From: Arthrobotrys musiformis
Lineage: Eukaryota; Ascomycota; Orbiliomycetes; Orbiliales; Orbiliaceae
Reading direction: 5' to 3'
Assembly: GCA_036971715.1 (NCBI GenBank)
Contig: JAVHJL010000004.1
Span: 2,976,001-3,040,000 of the forward strand
Length of the DNA stretch: 64,000 nt
The notes beneath the pieces were generated by a model. It ran no database searches, was not told the origin of the DNA, and saw nothing but the letters and a program-made list of their open reading frames with translations. Shown piece by piece: positions 35,686 through 47,437 of the stretch. Made by a program: the position numbers and the translations under genes. Position 1 is the first letter of the stretch. Each line of letters opens with the position of its first letter.

Positions 35686-37269
35686 ATGTTTTCAACGAAG
35701 AAGAACAGACGTGCATGTGACCGGTGCCGCGCACAAAAGTTATCTTGCAAACGTATGAGCGAGGCTGGCCCTTGTGTCCGCTGTTCAAGGGCTCAGACCG
35801 AGTGTTACATCACTCCTTCAGCAAAGAATTCGAAGACGATATCGATACAGCCCTCCATTTCGCGGACCAACAGACGAAGGCCGTCCCAAGGGGATGCTCT
35901 GGGTCCACGATCTCAGATGTCGATATTCGAGATGCAGCCCACAAATACTGCTTCTGTAAGTCCAAAATCATTAATCGCGGATAGTAGAACCGTTTCTTGA
36001 TATATCTAATGCAAAGTTTTTATCCGAAAAGCTAATATCCTTATATGTACATAGGAGAAACATAATTCTTCTGAATATATCGAGGAAACTGTCCTGAGTG
36101 ACAATCATGCACAGAACAGTATCGGAGACGTGGACCCCACAAGGCCCGGGTCGCAATCTCACAACGTGCCACCCTCAGGAAGAAACGTTTTTATCAGTTA
36201 CCAGGATGACGATCGAATTTTTGCAGCTCTAGGATGCCCAAACTTGGGTAATATCTTAGCGATAGACGTTGACCAGCCGCAGGGTAGCCCAAGACCTCCA
36301 TACCTGTCTCCCCTAAGCCCTGTGGGGTCACCGGCATATTTCGCGAATGATTTCGACGAAGAAAATCCAAGCACTTCGCCGTTATGGTCATTGTCACCAA
36401 GCTTTCCCACAATATCTCCAGAACTACGGTTCCTCCAAGAAGAGTCCTCTAACCCCTCCGACCAGGTCGGAACATCAGGGTCTCTTAAAAAGGGTGAAAA
36501 CGCACGCCAATATGAAAATGGATCGCGGGGTGGTCTCAAAAATACCGAAGCCCTATCAAAATTGTCCAATGACTGGGTTAAAACCATAACAGAGTTGCAT
36601 ACGAGACTTTATATTCACGGCAGTGAATTGCAAATTGACGGAGAACCCACAGATGGCAAACTTCTCATAATAGACGAGGTTTTCTTACTGTCTCAACATT
36701 TGCTCGATATTTATAGCCAAAATCGTCCCAACCTTTGCCATAATGGCACCTTACCGCGCGCGAGCCCAGTTGCAAATAATTACAATGTCAGAAGCTCCGA
36801 TTCCAACCAGCCCAAGAACTTTACTACCTCTGAGACCTCTAGCAGCCGCAAACAAAGGCCAGATATATTTCCAATGCTTCACGACCCAGCCTCGATTTTC
36901 CTCCTCATCTCGTCTCGATTAAGGTTATTGAACATATACCAGAACCTATTACAAAGGCTCGAACGCTGGAAAGCTTCCTCCGGTGCATCTGCTCAAGTGC
37001 CGAATTTCAACGCTGGGCCATTTAGCATAGCTTTACAGGCTTCGCCAAACTTGCGAGCGATATTTATTCTCCAACTCATGGAATACTTCCTTTTCCGCCT
37101 TCGTAAGGAACCTGCGGATATCGAAAGTCCAGGAAACGCATTTTCTAACGGCGCAAGTCTGATTACATTGTCCAACGTTGCGGATACAGCACTTGAGGAA
37201 GTTAAGATCAAGGAAGTCGAAACCTTGACCACAATTAGAAAATTGCAGCGGACTATACAAGTCGGCTGA
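35686..37269 (+). CDS. AflR-like Zn2Cys6 transcription factor
   Basis: Two exons, 35686-35955 and 36055-37269, give 494 residues. The N-terminus carries a complete Zn2Cys6 cluster with cysteines 11, 14, 21, 30, 33 and 40 (ACDRCRAQKLSCKR...CVRCSRAQTEC), preceded by basic residues. A Ser/Pro/Thr-rich linker follows. The region from about residue 280 to the end contains helical segments (LLIIDEVFLLSQHLLDIYS, ISSRLRLLNIYQNLLQRLE, FILQLMEYFLFRLRKE) that resemble the AflR-type regulatory domain of pathway-specific regulators. It lies 4.2 kb beyond the acyl-CoA synthetase in the same orientation. It is the obvious candidate regulator of the cluster and of the WTCCGAA sites, but the long gap leaves room for doubt. 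Confidence 0.88.
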
Positions 37270-39792
37270 TTATTTTAGCTGGGTACCGGTCTCGTTCCCG
37301 ACCGTCACAAAGGGATATCTTGGATACCGTATGTCATACATTTATTGTTTCGAATTAGCGATGCTTTAGCTCGAGGCTTGTGCCTCTGAATTTCCTAGCA
37401 CTGTAGCAGAAGCTGTTTCTCTGCTTATGGGACTAGTGTGCTTTCTAGATAGCATGAGACTCATATATCTAGGTGTTTATGTCTGCGATGCCGTGTCTGG
37501 CTCCGAGACTGGGTGTGTTTTTTGATATTTGGCTGTGTTTGGTATTACAATTCACCGTCGCGATCGATGCTGTAATTAATATATTTTCCTTAACTATTGT
37601 TCTATTCTACCATTTCACAACAGCCCTATAATTCCATATGCCTGATTTTTTTCAAATCTATGAAATTTATTATGTAAGGCGAATAATACGGTGGCCACAG
37701 AATCACCTTCATATTTTTGCTAACTGGGATATACAGGAAAACAGACGTGGTACGGGATTAACTTGATCTTGTATCCAGGTTATCTCCTGCGCAGCACCAC
37801 CTTTATGTCCAGGCGTCACAACTAACAATCGATTTTTCTAAATTTGAGTCGAAACTCAAGATTGCATTGAATATTTAACCGATTACATTTGCATGGCAAA
37901 TTTTGTGCCTTCCGTACCTTTAATTCTTGCCGTGGCAGCTCTAAAGCTTTGCCGCGTCTGCAATTTGGATAGATTCCTATCTATACCTTCTTCTGCATCC
38001 GTGCCGCATCGGGCGTTTTGTAACCGCCGCTGAGCCAGTTCAAGTCGCGCCGCCTCAAAATATTTTTAGATGCATAGTACCAGTAGCTGTCGCGCTGTGA
38101 ACTCACAATAGAATGGGCATCTATGACGTTGGTCGATTTCAAATTAGGAAATATTGGGTCGGAGCGGCCAATATTTGTGAAATCTGGGCAAGAGACCAGA
38201 TTGAAGCTTTTTTTAAAACATATAATTTGCTTATTTTATTTATGCCCTCGTAAACCTCCCCTGTACCAATATTTTTCGTTTCTAAACGATTATATAATTA
38301 TCGACTCGCCCTTTATAATTTTATGCCTTTGCCAGGCTACGGCGTATTAGCGCTGAGTACAAGACCATGCTAATACATATTTTTTAATATCTTATTCCAC
38401 ACTAGCATCCTGAAACAAAGTATCGCCAGCACTTAGACTCACATACACGAGCTAGTCTAGGCTAGTTTTTCAAGATCGAACAAAGTATGCATGTCTGAGA
38501 TTTAAACAAACACAGGGGATACATAGTGGATATATGTAAATACAACTAGTCAAATTCTCAAAATCCCGTGCTGGTTACAAGTACTTACGTATACAACTAC
38601 GTCTCGAACTTTATTATAGCTACTAAATGTCAAGGGGGGTATTTGTTTGATCAACCATATACTAGCTACAAGCGTATACTTTGTTTAAGGGGATCCCGGG
38701 AGGAATCGAATATTAATGCGAATTGTCTTGCGAAAAGAGCACAACTTGTGTGTTGTTTGCAGTTGCATTTCCCAAGTTAGCCTCCTTATAAATCGAACTT
38801 AACCTACGTCCCGTCGTCTCGATGCACCCGTCACGATACTACAAAAAATGCGAGTTTATCCCAGCCCGCGCGCTGTCATATTCCGTAATTAGGGCGATTG
38901 TGGAACCAACATAAACGTGGAATACGCGCGTATTTTTTTTTTTCTTTCGTTTCTTTTGTTTTTTATAAAATTAAAAAGCTGTGATCGGCCACGTTCCTCG
39001 AACTCGACATGCGAACAGCACAGCGCTGATCGAACGTGGGCTAAAATAAAATGTTGGATCTACAAAGTTCCATGTCGTACACTTACTACAATTTCATATA
39101 CGAGAGGGATTGATTCTAAGGAAAAAAGTAATATTTGCACCTTCCATCCCCTAAAAATACATGGTATCCGTAACAAGAAAAGTGTAAAAAGGTCGACCGA
39201 TAAAAGCAGAATTACATTATACACTAAAGAAGGACAGGAAAAGACAAAAAACGGTTGGCTCCATCGGGCCAGTTTTTTTTGTGAACAAGAAAAGTAACAA
39301 CGATCCGAACAGGGGAAATAACTCCTCGTTAGTTGGCATGATATAAAAATTGGTAACAACAGGTTGGGACGGTACATTGTTAGTGGCACGATATCGGTGG
39401 GATAACGGAAACGATATCCGGTCAGGTAGGGTTCCCAGGAACTATTGAAGAGAATAGCGCTGCTTCTTGACTAGTCTACACCTGCTTCTTTGATACATAC
39501 ACAAGTTCCCTTCTTCCCCCCCTCTCCCTGTCATTAACTTCCTCTACCCCTCATTCCCGTAAAGTGAAAATTATGGTTCTATGGAAAATAAACAATATCG
39601 TGAAGAGAATATGTCCTTTCTCCGCAAGAACATGAATAATAAAAAAAGGAGGAATTATATCCCTGAAGGGAAGTGTGAAAAGAGATAGTAGAGGGAAAAA
39701 CTACGGAGGGGTTTCCCGAGAGGTCATTCGTGAAAAATTATTGAAAAAACTAAGAGAGGGGAAAGAAACTTTTTCAAAGGCTTAAAGTAACC
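37270..39792. other. gene-free spacer, right edge of the accessory block
   Basis: This AT-rich stretch has scattered short frames, none convincing. Pyrimidine- and purine-rich runs lie near 38936-38970 and 39240-39300. The right end is the 3' flank of the TOS1 gene. Confidence 0.45.
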
Positions 39793-41256
39793 TTACGAAG
39801 CAACCTTGAAGGAGGGCATGCTGGAGGAGAATCCCTTCTTGATGGTATCGGTGGTGATGTATTCAGGGAAGTCAAATGAATCGTCAAGCTTCTGAATAGT
39901 AATAGTACCGTCGCTGAGATAAGAGACCATCCCGGTGAATGTGGTATCGGTAGGACGCTTGAAGTAGTCGCAAGTACCACCGCCTCCCTTTCCGGTTCCA
40001 GGGTTGCCTTGAGCGCTGTGGAGAGTCGAAGTCATGTACTCGCAAGCTGGGGCCTGTGGGTAGAGAACTTCCCAGATATCGAATTCACCGCAGCCGGAAT
40101 CCCAGCAAGACCAGTTCTTATCGGCAGGGTATTGTTGGGTACGTCCAATCAAAGAGTTCAAAGACCAGATAGCAGGCATGTTGGAGTTTCCATAGATGTT
40201 GCTGTCATCGGTATGAGCAGCTGGCATGGTAAACTTGAAAACGAAGACCTTGTTGTCGCCGTCGAAACCACCTATGGGAAGATAAAATTAGTACGCGGAA
40301 ACAACATATTGAAGTGTTGGATCGACAACTTACGGTAGCAGACATCGTCCCCATAAGCATATCCGCAAGTTCCATCACAGGTTTGGTTGGTCCAGATCGA
40401 GAATTCCTCGTTGACACCGAAGAGAGTGTTATCGGCAAGGATCTGGGGGGTGGCAGAACCATCCTTTCCATCAGCAGACATGTGCGAAAGAGAGTTACCG
40501 AAGCAGCTTGTCCACTTTCCGGAGCCTTGACCACCCTTGTTGTTCAAGAAAGTGATGCCCTCGGAGACCTGCTTGCCGGAGTCGTAGAATCCAGTCCTCT
40601 TCCAGACATCACCATCCGCTGGCTTCTTTGGCTTTTTGCTCGTTCCGTGAGCTTTGTAGGCGTTAGCGACAACGGCTGACGGGGCAACGACCTTGGAGGT
40701 AGAGGTAGAGGTAGTAGTCGGGGCCGGGGCTGGGGCGTCGACGTATTTTGTGAGGGTGACGACCTCTTCAACAACTTCGGTCTTGACATTCAGGCTCCTC
40801 TTATGGTGGTGAACATGTCGACGATGCTTCTTTGGTGCCTCCTCGCGTTTCGAATAATCCCCTGTGGTGTCTTCATCCTCATCTGGGGTGTTGTCAATAT
40901 AGTAGGCCGCGAAGTTGTACAACTTAAGGGGGCCTCGAAGATGGAATGTGATCTTTAAGAAAATACCAATGTTAAAATATTTCCAAGGAGAAAATGTCAC
41001 GGGATGTAAAACTAACCTGCTCGTTGAGAGGAGCCAATGGACCACTGTAGGCTTGCTCCGCATAATCAACGGAGCACGAACCACTGTTATCCGACATGAT
41101 ACTCGGGGTCTTGAAGGTACCAGAGCACCCAACATTGGTGTACTGCATCGTTGTGACCTCGTTACAGTACCAGACATTATTAATGACTTCCTTCGCTTCG
41201 CTCATCCGGCCCATGGCCAAGATGGCACCCAAAAGAACCGTTTTCCCGAACGGCAT
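39793..41256 (-). CDS. tos1: TOS1-like cell wall protein (glucanase-like)
   Basis: Three exons, 41256-41017, 40952-40334 and 40271-39793, give 445 residues. A signal peptide (about residues 1-21, MPFGKTVLLGAILAMGRMSEA) precedes the conserved N-terminal TOS1 region (VWYCNEVTTMQYTNVG...FHLRGPLKLYNFAAYY). A linker with Lys-Arg and His clusters offers several dibasic processing sites and is followed by a Ser/Thr/Pro stretch. The C-terminal TOS1 domain begins WKRTGFYDSG and includes GYAYGDDVCYR, MPAIWSLNSLIGRTQQYP and GCGEFDIWEVL, the last reminiscent of glycoside-hydrolase Glu motifs. The family is secreted to the wall and is thought to act on beta-1,3-glucan. No clear GPI signal is seen at the C-terminus. 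Confidence 0.93.
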
Positions 41257-43788
41257 CGTGTCTTGAAGTCGGCAAGATTATCCCAAGTTAGTCGGTTTGA
41301 ATATCGCTTAAAACTGAAAGTTGTTCAATGTTCAAATCAATCAATCGCAAAACTAGTAAGGAGCGTGGTCGGACGATGAGGTCCGCACGAAAAGAATGAC
41401 TATGAAAAAAGTTGAGGAAATTCGTAAAGTGTGTTAAAGAACACAATACATGTCGCAAGATATGTGAAGGGAAGAAAAGGGAAAGGGCAGAACGGAGGGG
41501 ATTTGGCTAGTAATGAAGGCGCAAGTTGGTGCAGTGGTCGGCAGGAAAACATGCATGTGTGGAAAATTCGAAAAGGGGTGAGCCACCCCAGTCAACCAGA
41601 AACAGGCCATCGCTGGAAGTTGCTCCATAGAGAGAAAAAAGTAAAACAGCAAAGGGTCCCCTGTTTGGTTTTTCTTGTCCACCCAAACGAGCCGGCAGGC
41701 CACAGAAAGAGGCACATATGGGGCAGGGGTTGAGCGCTCAACGAGGCAGCAGATTGGTGATTGGCCAGGAACCGCTTCATTTTGGGCAATGTGCGCATTA
41801 CGCGGTGTAGCCAATCCCGCGCAGGCATTTTTTAAGATTAAGCTTCTTGGTCCCGCCAGGAGGGACTTCTTTGCAAAAGTCTAAAAGAATTCCAACGAGT
41901 GCAAATGCCTCCCTTTGCCTGGTGGTCCATGCCACTTCTCAAGCGATAATTCCGACCGTCGAATACAGATGCAATCGTCAAGATTCTGGTATAGATAGAA
42001 GTCTCGATTGGACCAGAGTCCGCAAGCTATGTAGCTCAACGTGTGATATGAGCTCTGGGCAACTGTCATTGCATTTTCAATGCAATGCAACCTCTCATCA
42101 CTGACCGGACCGAGATCTCCAGACAGGCTAGCCCTAGGCCAGGCCGCCTAGGATGTCATTTCGCTTGTTGATCAACAGTGATAAGGAGGCCAGTAGATTT
42201 CGATTCCATAATCAAAACCGAGAAGCGCTAGTCGAGTCCGTCATTAAATGACGATTGCATGGCAGACTAATCGCATGACTTTTTCTCCGAAAATATCGAT
42301 CGAGACTTTTTCTTCTTCCACACAATGCAATGCTTTGACAGCGGCAAGCGACATGGTGTGCGTGTATGTTTTGGAAGGGTTGACGAGGCCTTTTGTTTTT
42401 TTATTTCAGGGATAGTTATCCCGGGAAGGTTACTTACTACTAGTCGAAGAGAAAAAGAACGATTCACAATTCGTACCAAATATAGCACTATCAACGACCA
42501 ACGATGGTGTTAGTTTGGCATTCCAGAAGCCAGGAAAAAGTGACAATTTCAATATGAAATGCCATCAACGGTTCCCAAGAAAGTGGCAATCGGGTTGCAT
42601 CTTGCATCAAATCTTCATTCCTCTGAACTTACCGGTTGCAAGGGTCTGGGAAAGGATGGATGTTAAGTCCCCGCGTCCAAGAATGGGTACCTTTTTTCCT
42701 GCCTGATCCGCTTTTGCGAATATGATAAGAAGAAGAAGTCCCAATGGAAGGCAGCTAACTTCCTTCTCGAACCTGCGATCGATCGACTAGAGGAAAGGAG
42801 TGTGGATATCACCAGGATCGGACGAGAAAAGGGACTAACGACCAGTCGTGATGAAAGGAAGGGGCAGTCAGAACAATCTCTCGTGAGCCTTTTGCAGGGA
42901 TGATGGTGATAACGGTGATGATGGTGGAGATGGTGGTGGTGATGATGACGATGACGATGATGATGGAGGTACTACTTTTAAAGTAGCTTGGAGGGCAGTG
43001 AAGGGAAGAAGGAAGGGAGACCTTCTCTTCTCTTCTTCTTGTTCCCGTTTCTCTCAGCGGTGGATAGACTACGGTGAAGCTATGTTTTGAGCAACGGAAA
43101 TCTGCGTGCAGTAAAGGGCATGGCGCACAAAACTCCCCCCTCTTCTTTTCCTGTCCCTCCAGCAATCCAGCAATTGGCAACCGCCATCGCTGGAACCCGC
43201 CGCTGCATCAAGGGGATAATGCTTCGGACCTCAAAAGGCTTGATTATCATGCACGGGCGGCAGCGTGGTGGCATCGTCAAATTCCGAACAGAGTCAAGTC
43301 CAGAATATCTCGAATCCGTGCCTGAAGTGGCTCAGTCCAGCTAGCGTCCCTATTACGCAACATACAACGCGTCCACTCTCACCGCCTTTGAATCTGTAAC
43401 TGACCCTCGACAGAATGCTATATCGATTCAATCCCTTTGCAATTCAACAATTGCATTTTTAGGACTGACTAGAATCGAACGACGACTATCGGCACCGTGT
43501 GATCCGACTATCTAGACCATGGTAGACCACACTGCTGCAGGTCGATGCAGGTACCGTTTGCAGAGGTTGTGCCACGTCCACATGCATACTAGCCAAGTCT
43601 TAAAGCCTTGTCGTGTAGTCTCAACCCGCAAAGTCAGCATTGCAGGAGTCGACAGGATCTGACGAGACTCGGCTTATCTCATCATCAGGTCAGACCCGAA
43701 ACCCCATCTAATTTGTCGACAAGGCCACATACGTGTGTCCATAGTCTGCACATACACATCAAATATCACGCATCCAGGCTCATGCACA
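41257..43788. other. intergenic between TOS1 and the F-box gene
   Basis: The left part is the TOS1 promoter and the right part the F-box promoter. Frames of 60-150 codons on both strands show no family resemblance. A GAT/GGT trinucleotide tract is listed separately. Confidence 0.45.
42899..42970. repeat. imperfect GAT/GGT trinucleotide tract
   Basis: About 72 bases are built almost wholly of GAT, GGT, GAC and GGA triplets. It lies between genes, so it encodes nothing I can support. Confidence 0.7.
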
Positions 43789-45366
43789 ATGCAAAATCTT
43801 CAGAATCAGGAGAGCTGCGAACCCGAACTCAGGGGTTCCGGTCCTTCACTACTCTCCCTGCCCGAAGAGCTCATTGAGCAGATCTGCCAGCACGTCTCTT
43901 CGAAAAGAGATGTCAAATCCCTAGATTTTTTATGCCGAACATCCAGAGACCTCAACAGGATTGGCACCCCGGTTCTCTATCACAGTTTCCCCTCGCAAGG
44001 ATACATACGTCGCATTTTCCTCTTTCTAAGAACCCTCTGCGAACGGCCAGACTTGTGTACGCACGTCCGTTGGATGTCATTAGCTGGCGATGCTTGGTAC
44101 ACTCTTACGGAAAGTGATATCGCTTTGGTTTCAAAAGCGGCAGAACGCTTCGGTTTAGATGTAGTGGCACCACTTCCTACTAGATATCCCTCAAGCGAGG
44201 AGCAGAGCGAAGATGAAGAATATGTGGGCAGTAGGGGCGAGGATCAACCTGGGCCCGAGAACGATAGGGAAAGTGAGGATGAAAGTGGATACGTCATTAG
44301 CGATGAAGATGAAGATGCTGAGGAAGAAGAAGACCAGAGCGGAGACAGTGCCTACCAGCGATCCCAGCTAGGCGAATATCCGTTTGAAACCATGGCACAA
44401 CTGATAATTGCATTGACACCAAACCTTCGGTACCTTGATGTGGTAGCGAGACAAATAATGTGCGACGCTGGTGAAGGGTCCTTTACCCTGCTTGAGGAAC
44501 TGGCGGGGCGATCGCCACCACCGATCTCCCTGCCCCATCTCCACGACTTTTCTTTCGGCCATGATGACTTTCGCGAGGTTTCCTTCAGCTACTTTGAGGG
44601 CGTCATAGCTCTAGCTCCGAATATCCGTAAAATTTGGGGCGACCCTTGCTACGATCAACCGAGGTTTCTTCCCGTCGGCCCGATCAACATCAAAAACGTT
44701 ACTGATTTGCGATTCAAATCTGGACATCTATCTGAACAGGCTTTGACAACAATTGTTTCCTCCTGCGAGAGACTAGAGGTATTCCAATACCACTATAGCA
44801 CAATGTATTCCGGCCTTGATCCTATTTGTGCTAGTCCTAGAGAAATAGTCAACATTCTCTCACAGCACAAGGACTCGCTTCGTGAGCTCGACATTGAGAT
44901 TGGAAGCCGTGAAGAGCATCAAGAAGGCATGTATTTTGGTCTTTGCATAGAAGGCGAAGAAATTGTCTCACTCAAGATGTTCTCATGCCTTGAAACGTTT
45001 AAGGTCGACGGCTCATCAATATTATTCCCAAAAGCGGATAGCGATAAATATCACACGGGCGTTCTCACTGAGATGCTCCCACAATCAATTCGCACCCTAC
45101 GCATATTTGATACGCAGGAAGAGGCAGCTGCAAATTTGGTCGCACTGACAGATTCGCTTGAAAACTTTCCACATTTGTCCGAGATCTATTTATCTGGGAA
45201 TACTTTCGGTGGACCGCTCGGAAAATTTGACGTCAAATTTAAGGAATTGGAAGTTAAAACACTGCGTGACAGGTTGAAATGCAGAGGGATCGCTTTTCTT
45301 AAACGTGGCCGGTGGACATATTCATCCACCTTAGAGGAGGACTATGAAACTCGGGAATACTGGTAG
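43789..45366 (+). CDS. F-box protein
   Basis: This is a single-exon gene of 525 residues from the ATG at 43789; the frame continues upstream only by non-ATG codons. An F-box lies at about residues 22-65 (LPEELIEQICQHVSSKRDVKSL...LYHSF), which would link to Skp1 in an SCF ubiquitin ligase. A very acidic linker follows at about residues 138-185 (runs such as SDEDEDAEEEE). The remainder has Leu-rich segments of the degenerate LRR-like kind common in large fungal F-box families (LTPNLRYLDVV, VTDLRFKSG, SLRELDIEIG, LSEIYLSGNTF). The substrate cannot be guessed. Confidence 0.85.
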   Translation: MQNLQNQESCEPELRGSGPSLLSLPEELIEQICQHVSSKRDVKSLDFLCRTSRDLNRIGTPVLYHSFPSQGYIRRIFLFLRTLCERPDLCTHVRWMSLAGDAWYTLTESDIALVSKAAERFGLDVVAPLPTRYPSSEEQSEDEEYVGSRGEDQPGPENDRESEDESGYVISDEDEDAEEEEDQSGDSAYQRSQLGEYPFETMAQLIIALTPNLRYLDVVARQIMCDAGEGSFTLLEELAGRSPPPISLPHLHDFSFGHDDFREVSFSYFEGVIALAPNIRKIWGDPCYDQPRFLPVGPINIKNVTDLRFKSGHLSEQALTTIVSSCERLEVFQYHYSTMYSGLDPICASPREIVNILSQHKDSLRELDIEIGSREEHQEGMYFGLCIEGEEIVSLKMFSCLETFKVDGSSILFPKADSDKYHTGVLTEMLPQSIRTLRIFDTQEEAAANLVALTDSLENFPHLSEIYLSGNTFGGPLGKFDVKFKELEVKTLRDRLKCRGIAFLKRGRWTYSSTLEEDYETREYW

Positions 45367-47437
45367 CCATCCGAGGTTTTGATCAATTGATTAAGTACCT
45401 ACCTAGGTACTTACCTCGACTATACCTTGTTGTATTTTGTTCCCTCTTCCTTTCTTTTTCCTATCACCAAGGGGATCTACAGAATATCTCACGTGTGACA
45501 TTTAAGGTACCGCCACGTTTCCCACAGGCGAGTGAAGAAACGTACCAAAGTAAGCATTTTATACCGCCGTCTTGTAGCGCAGCTTAAACGGCTATTCCTG
45601 CCCTAAACCGATGTATCCTTAGGGAAGGTTTCGATACCCTCATCAACCTCCTGAATTAATTATTTACCGCGCGGGTCTCATTGTTTTCCCGATCCCGGAT
45701 AACTTTACGGTGCAGTTGCGAAGAGAAACTGTGATAAAAAGAGGTTCTTGAAGCTTCGAAGATATTACCTCCTTTTTCCGTGATAATTATAAAATTATGT
45801 GACGAATGTTTATTTACCTCTCAAGAGAAGAGAGATCTGAGATATCCAAGATCTTGGGATGAGGCTATGATTAACATCAAGATTCTTGGGATACGCCCGC
45901 CCAGAATGTTCTTGTTGACCTTCTTGAGAGGATCATCAACCTCAAAAGTCTTAAAAATGTGATTCATTTGCTTTTTCCACTCTTTTTCCCAACATGCAAC
46001 ATCCGTTCGATCCTAGCGGATACGGCAACTATCGATTCCTAGTTCCTGGGCAGGGGTTCGTTCGATATACTTTTTTGAGCGGGTGCAACGTCGGTTCAAA
46101 TTGGTGAGGAGAGACACATGGTTTTTTTTTGTCTCTTTCTCAACAGGTCGAGGCTCGATATGAAGAGTCTTAGGAGAACCTTTTAGACGACACCCAAACA
46201 CAGTATACCTACCAAAATACAACGGAACGCTGACGGAAAACTCCATCGAGAAGACCATTCCCCTTTCGAGTTAAAAGATCCTTTAGAAGTTTATGATGAG
46301 TTTTTTTTTTTTTTTTTTTTTAACCCCGATCAGAATGGGTTTTAGGGCATCTTGTCAATCCATATTTAACGCTTTTAACATACGCCCATTGCGGGTTTGG
46401 ATATCGAAAAAGTGTTCATGTCATACCATTGACCGTTGAAGCAGCAACGGTTGTAACGTATGAGATGTCCGCCAACAAGCGCATTGTGGTACGTACACTC
46501 CAGACATCCGTTCCATACCCTTCAAACAACCAGGTTTCTTTTCGAAAACTCATATCCCTTCGGGGAACAACGGGTTTCCTCGCCTCCGCGGGGCTGGGAG
46601 ATGTATGTACGTATACATGTGTACATTTTCTGGTGTAACTTCGCGGTGGGGCTTGAAGCTCGTTAGCTTTTAGCTTTCTTACCTTTATCTCGTATTTATG
46701 GCAGCTAGCTACTTACCTAGCTACTTACCTAGCTACTTACCTAGCTACTTCTACATCGCTTGAAAGGTATATCGGTGAATTTGTGGGCATTGGCGTAGCC
46801 CCAGTACTCGATTAAGTTTGGCGAGCCGTCTGGGGTACACCGGTTATGCCCCCCAGCCTTCCTAGGATCCTTCCCAGCCATTTTTATTTATCTAGGGTGC
46901 TAATTCATGAATTATACAGCTATAGCTACATAGCTATAGCACCTCGTGTATGCGTCCCCTTTATATGGATACTTATATATATATTAAGTAGGCATGATAT
47001 ATCTATATATCGATACACATAATATTATTATTTCAAGGAATTAATTACCAGACCCATTATCGAGCCCCGTAGCACCCACCACAGATGGTTGTTTGGCAAT
47101 GCTTGTTGGCTATTCTACATAGTAGCGAGTTATTAAATATGCAGGAATCTGAAGTACAACGTGTGGTTGTTTCTTGCAGGAGGAGTTTAGTTGCTGGTGT
47201 ATAGATATAATGAACAGCTTGGGATAGGGCCGTATACATACGCGTAGTAAATCTATGGTATCAACTTTAACTACCTGTGTGCAGCTATATCTATCGGAAT
47301 GACTTGTTTGCCTAGTGCGGGCATAATTTAATTGACATTTTGGGCTTCCTCTTAAATTCGTTCTTAATTATCTTTCTTCTACTTATGCGGATGTTTACTT
47401 AGAAACGCAGGTATCAGGTGTGCATATGATATCATGA
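45367..47437. other. intergenic with simple repeats
   Basis: No gene is supported. A 21-base T run lies at 46301-46321 and the 12-base tandem repeat is listed separately. The right end is the 3' flank of the ANCHR-like gene. Confidence 0.45.
46707..46750. repeat. 12-base tandem repeat AGCTACTTACCT
   Basis: There are 3.7 perfect copies. On the minus strand the unit reads AGGTAAGTAGCT, so each copy carries a perfect consensus 5' splice site. No exon can be recognised beside it. Confidence 0.8.

Noticed and set aside
41368..41395. Hammerhead-ribozyme-like string (GATGAG ... CACGAAA)
   Set aside because: The conserved CUGANGA core lacks its U, and no matching stems I and III surround it.
43087..43344. 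85-codon open frame upstream of the F-box gene
   Set aside because: No recognisable motif, and it overlaps other equally long frames on both strands.
46707..46750. CRISPR-like or centromeric-type array
   Set aside because: Only 3.7 copies of a 12-base unit with no spacers; a simple tandem repeat in a eukaryotic genome.
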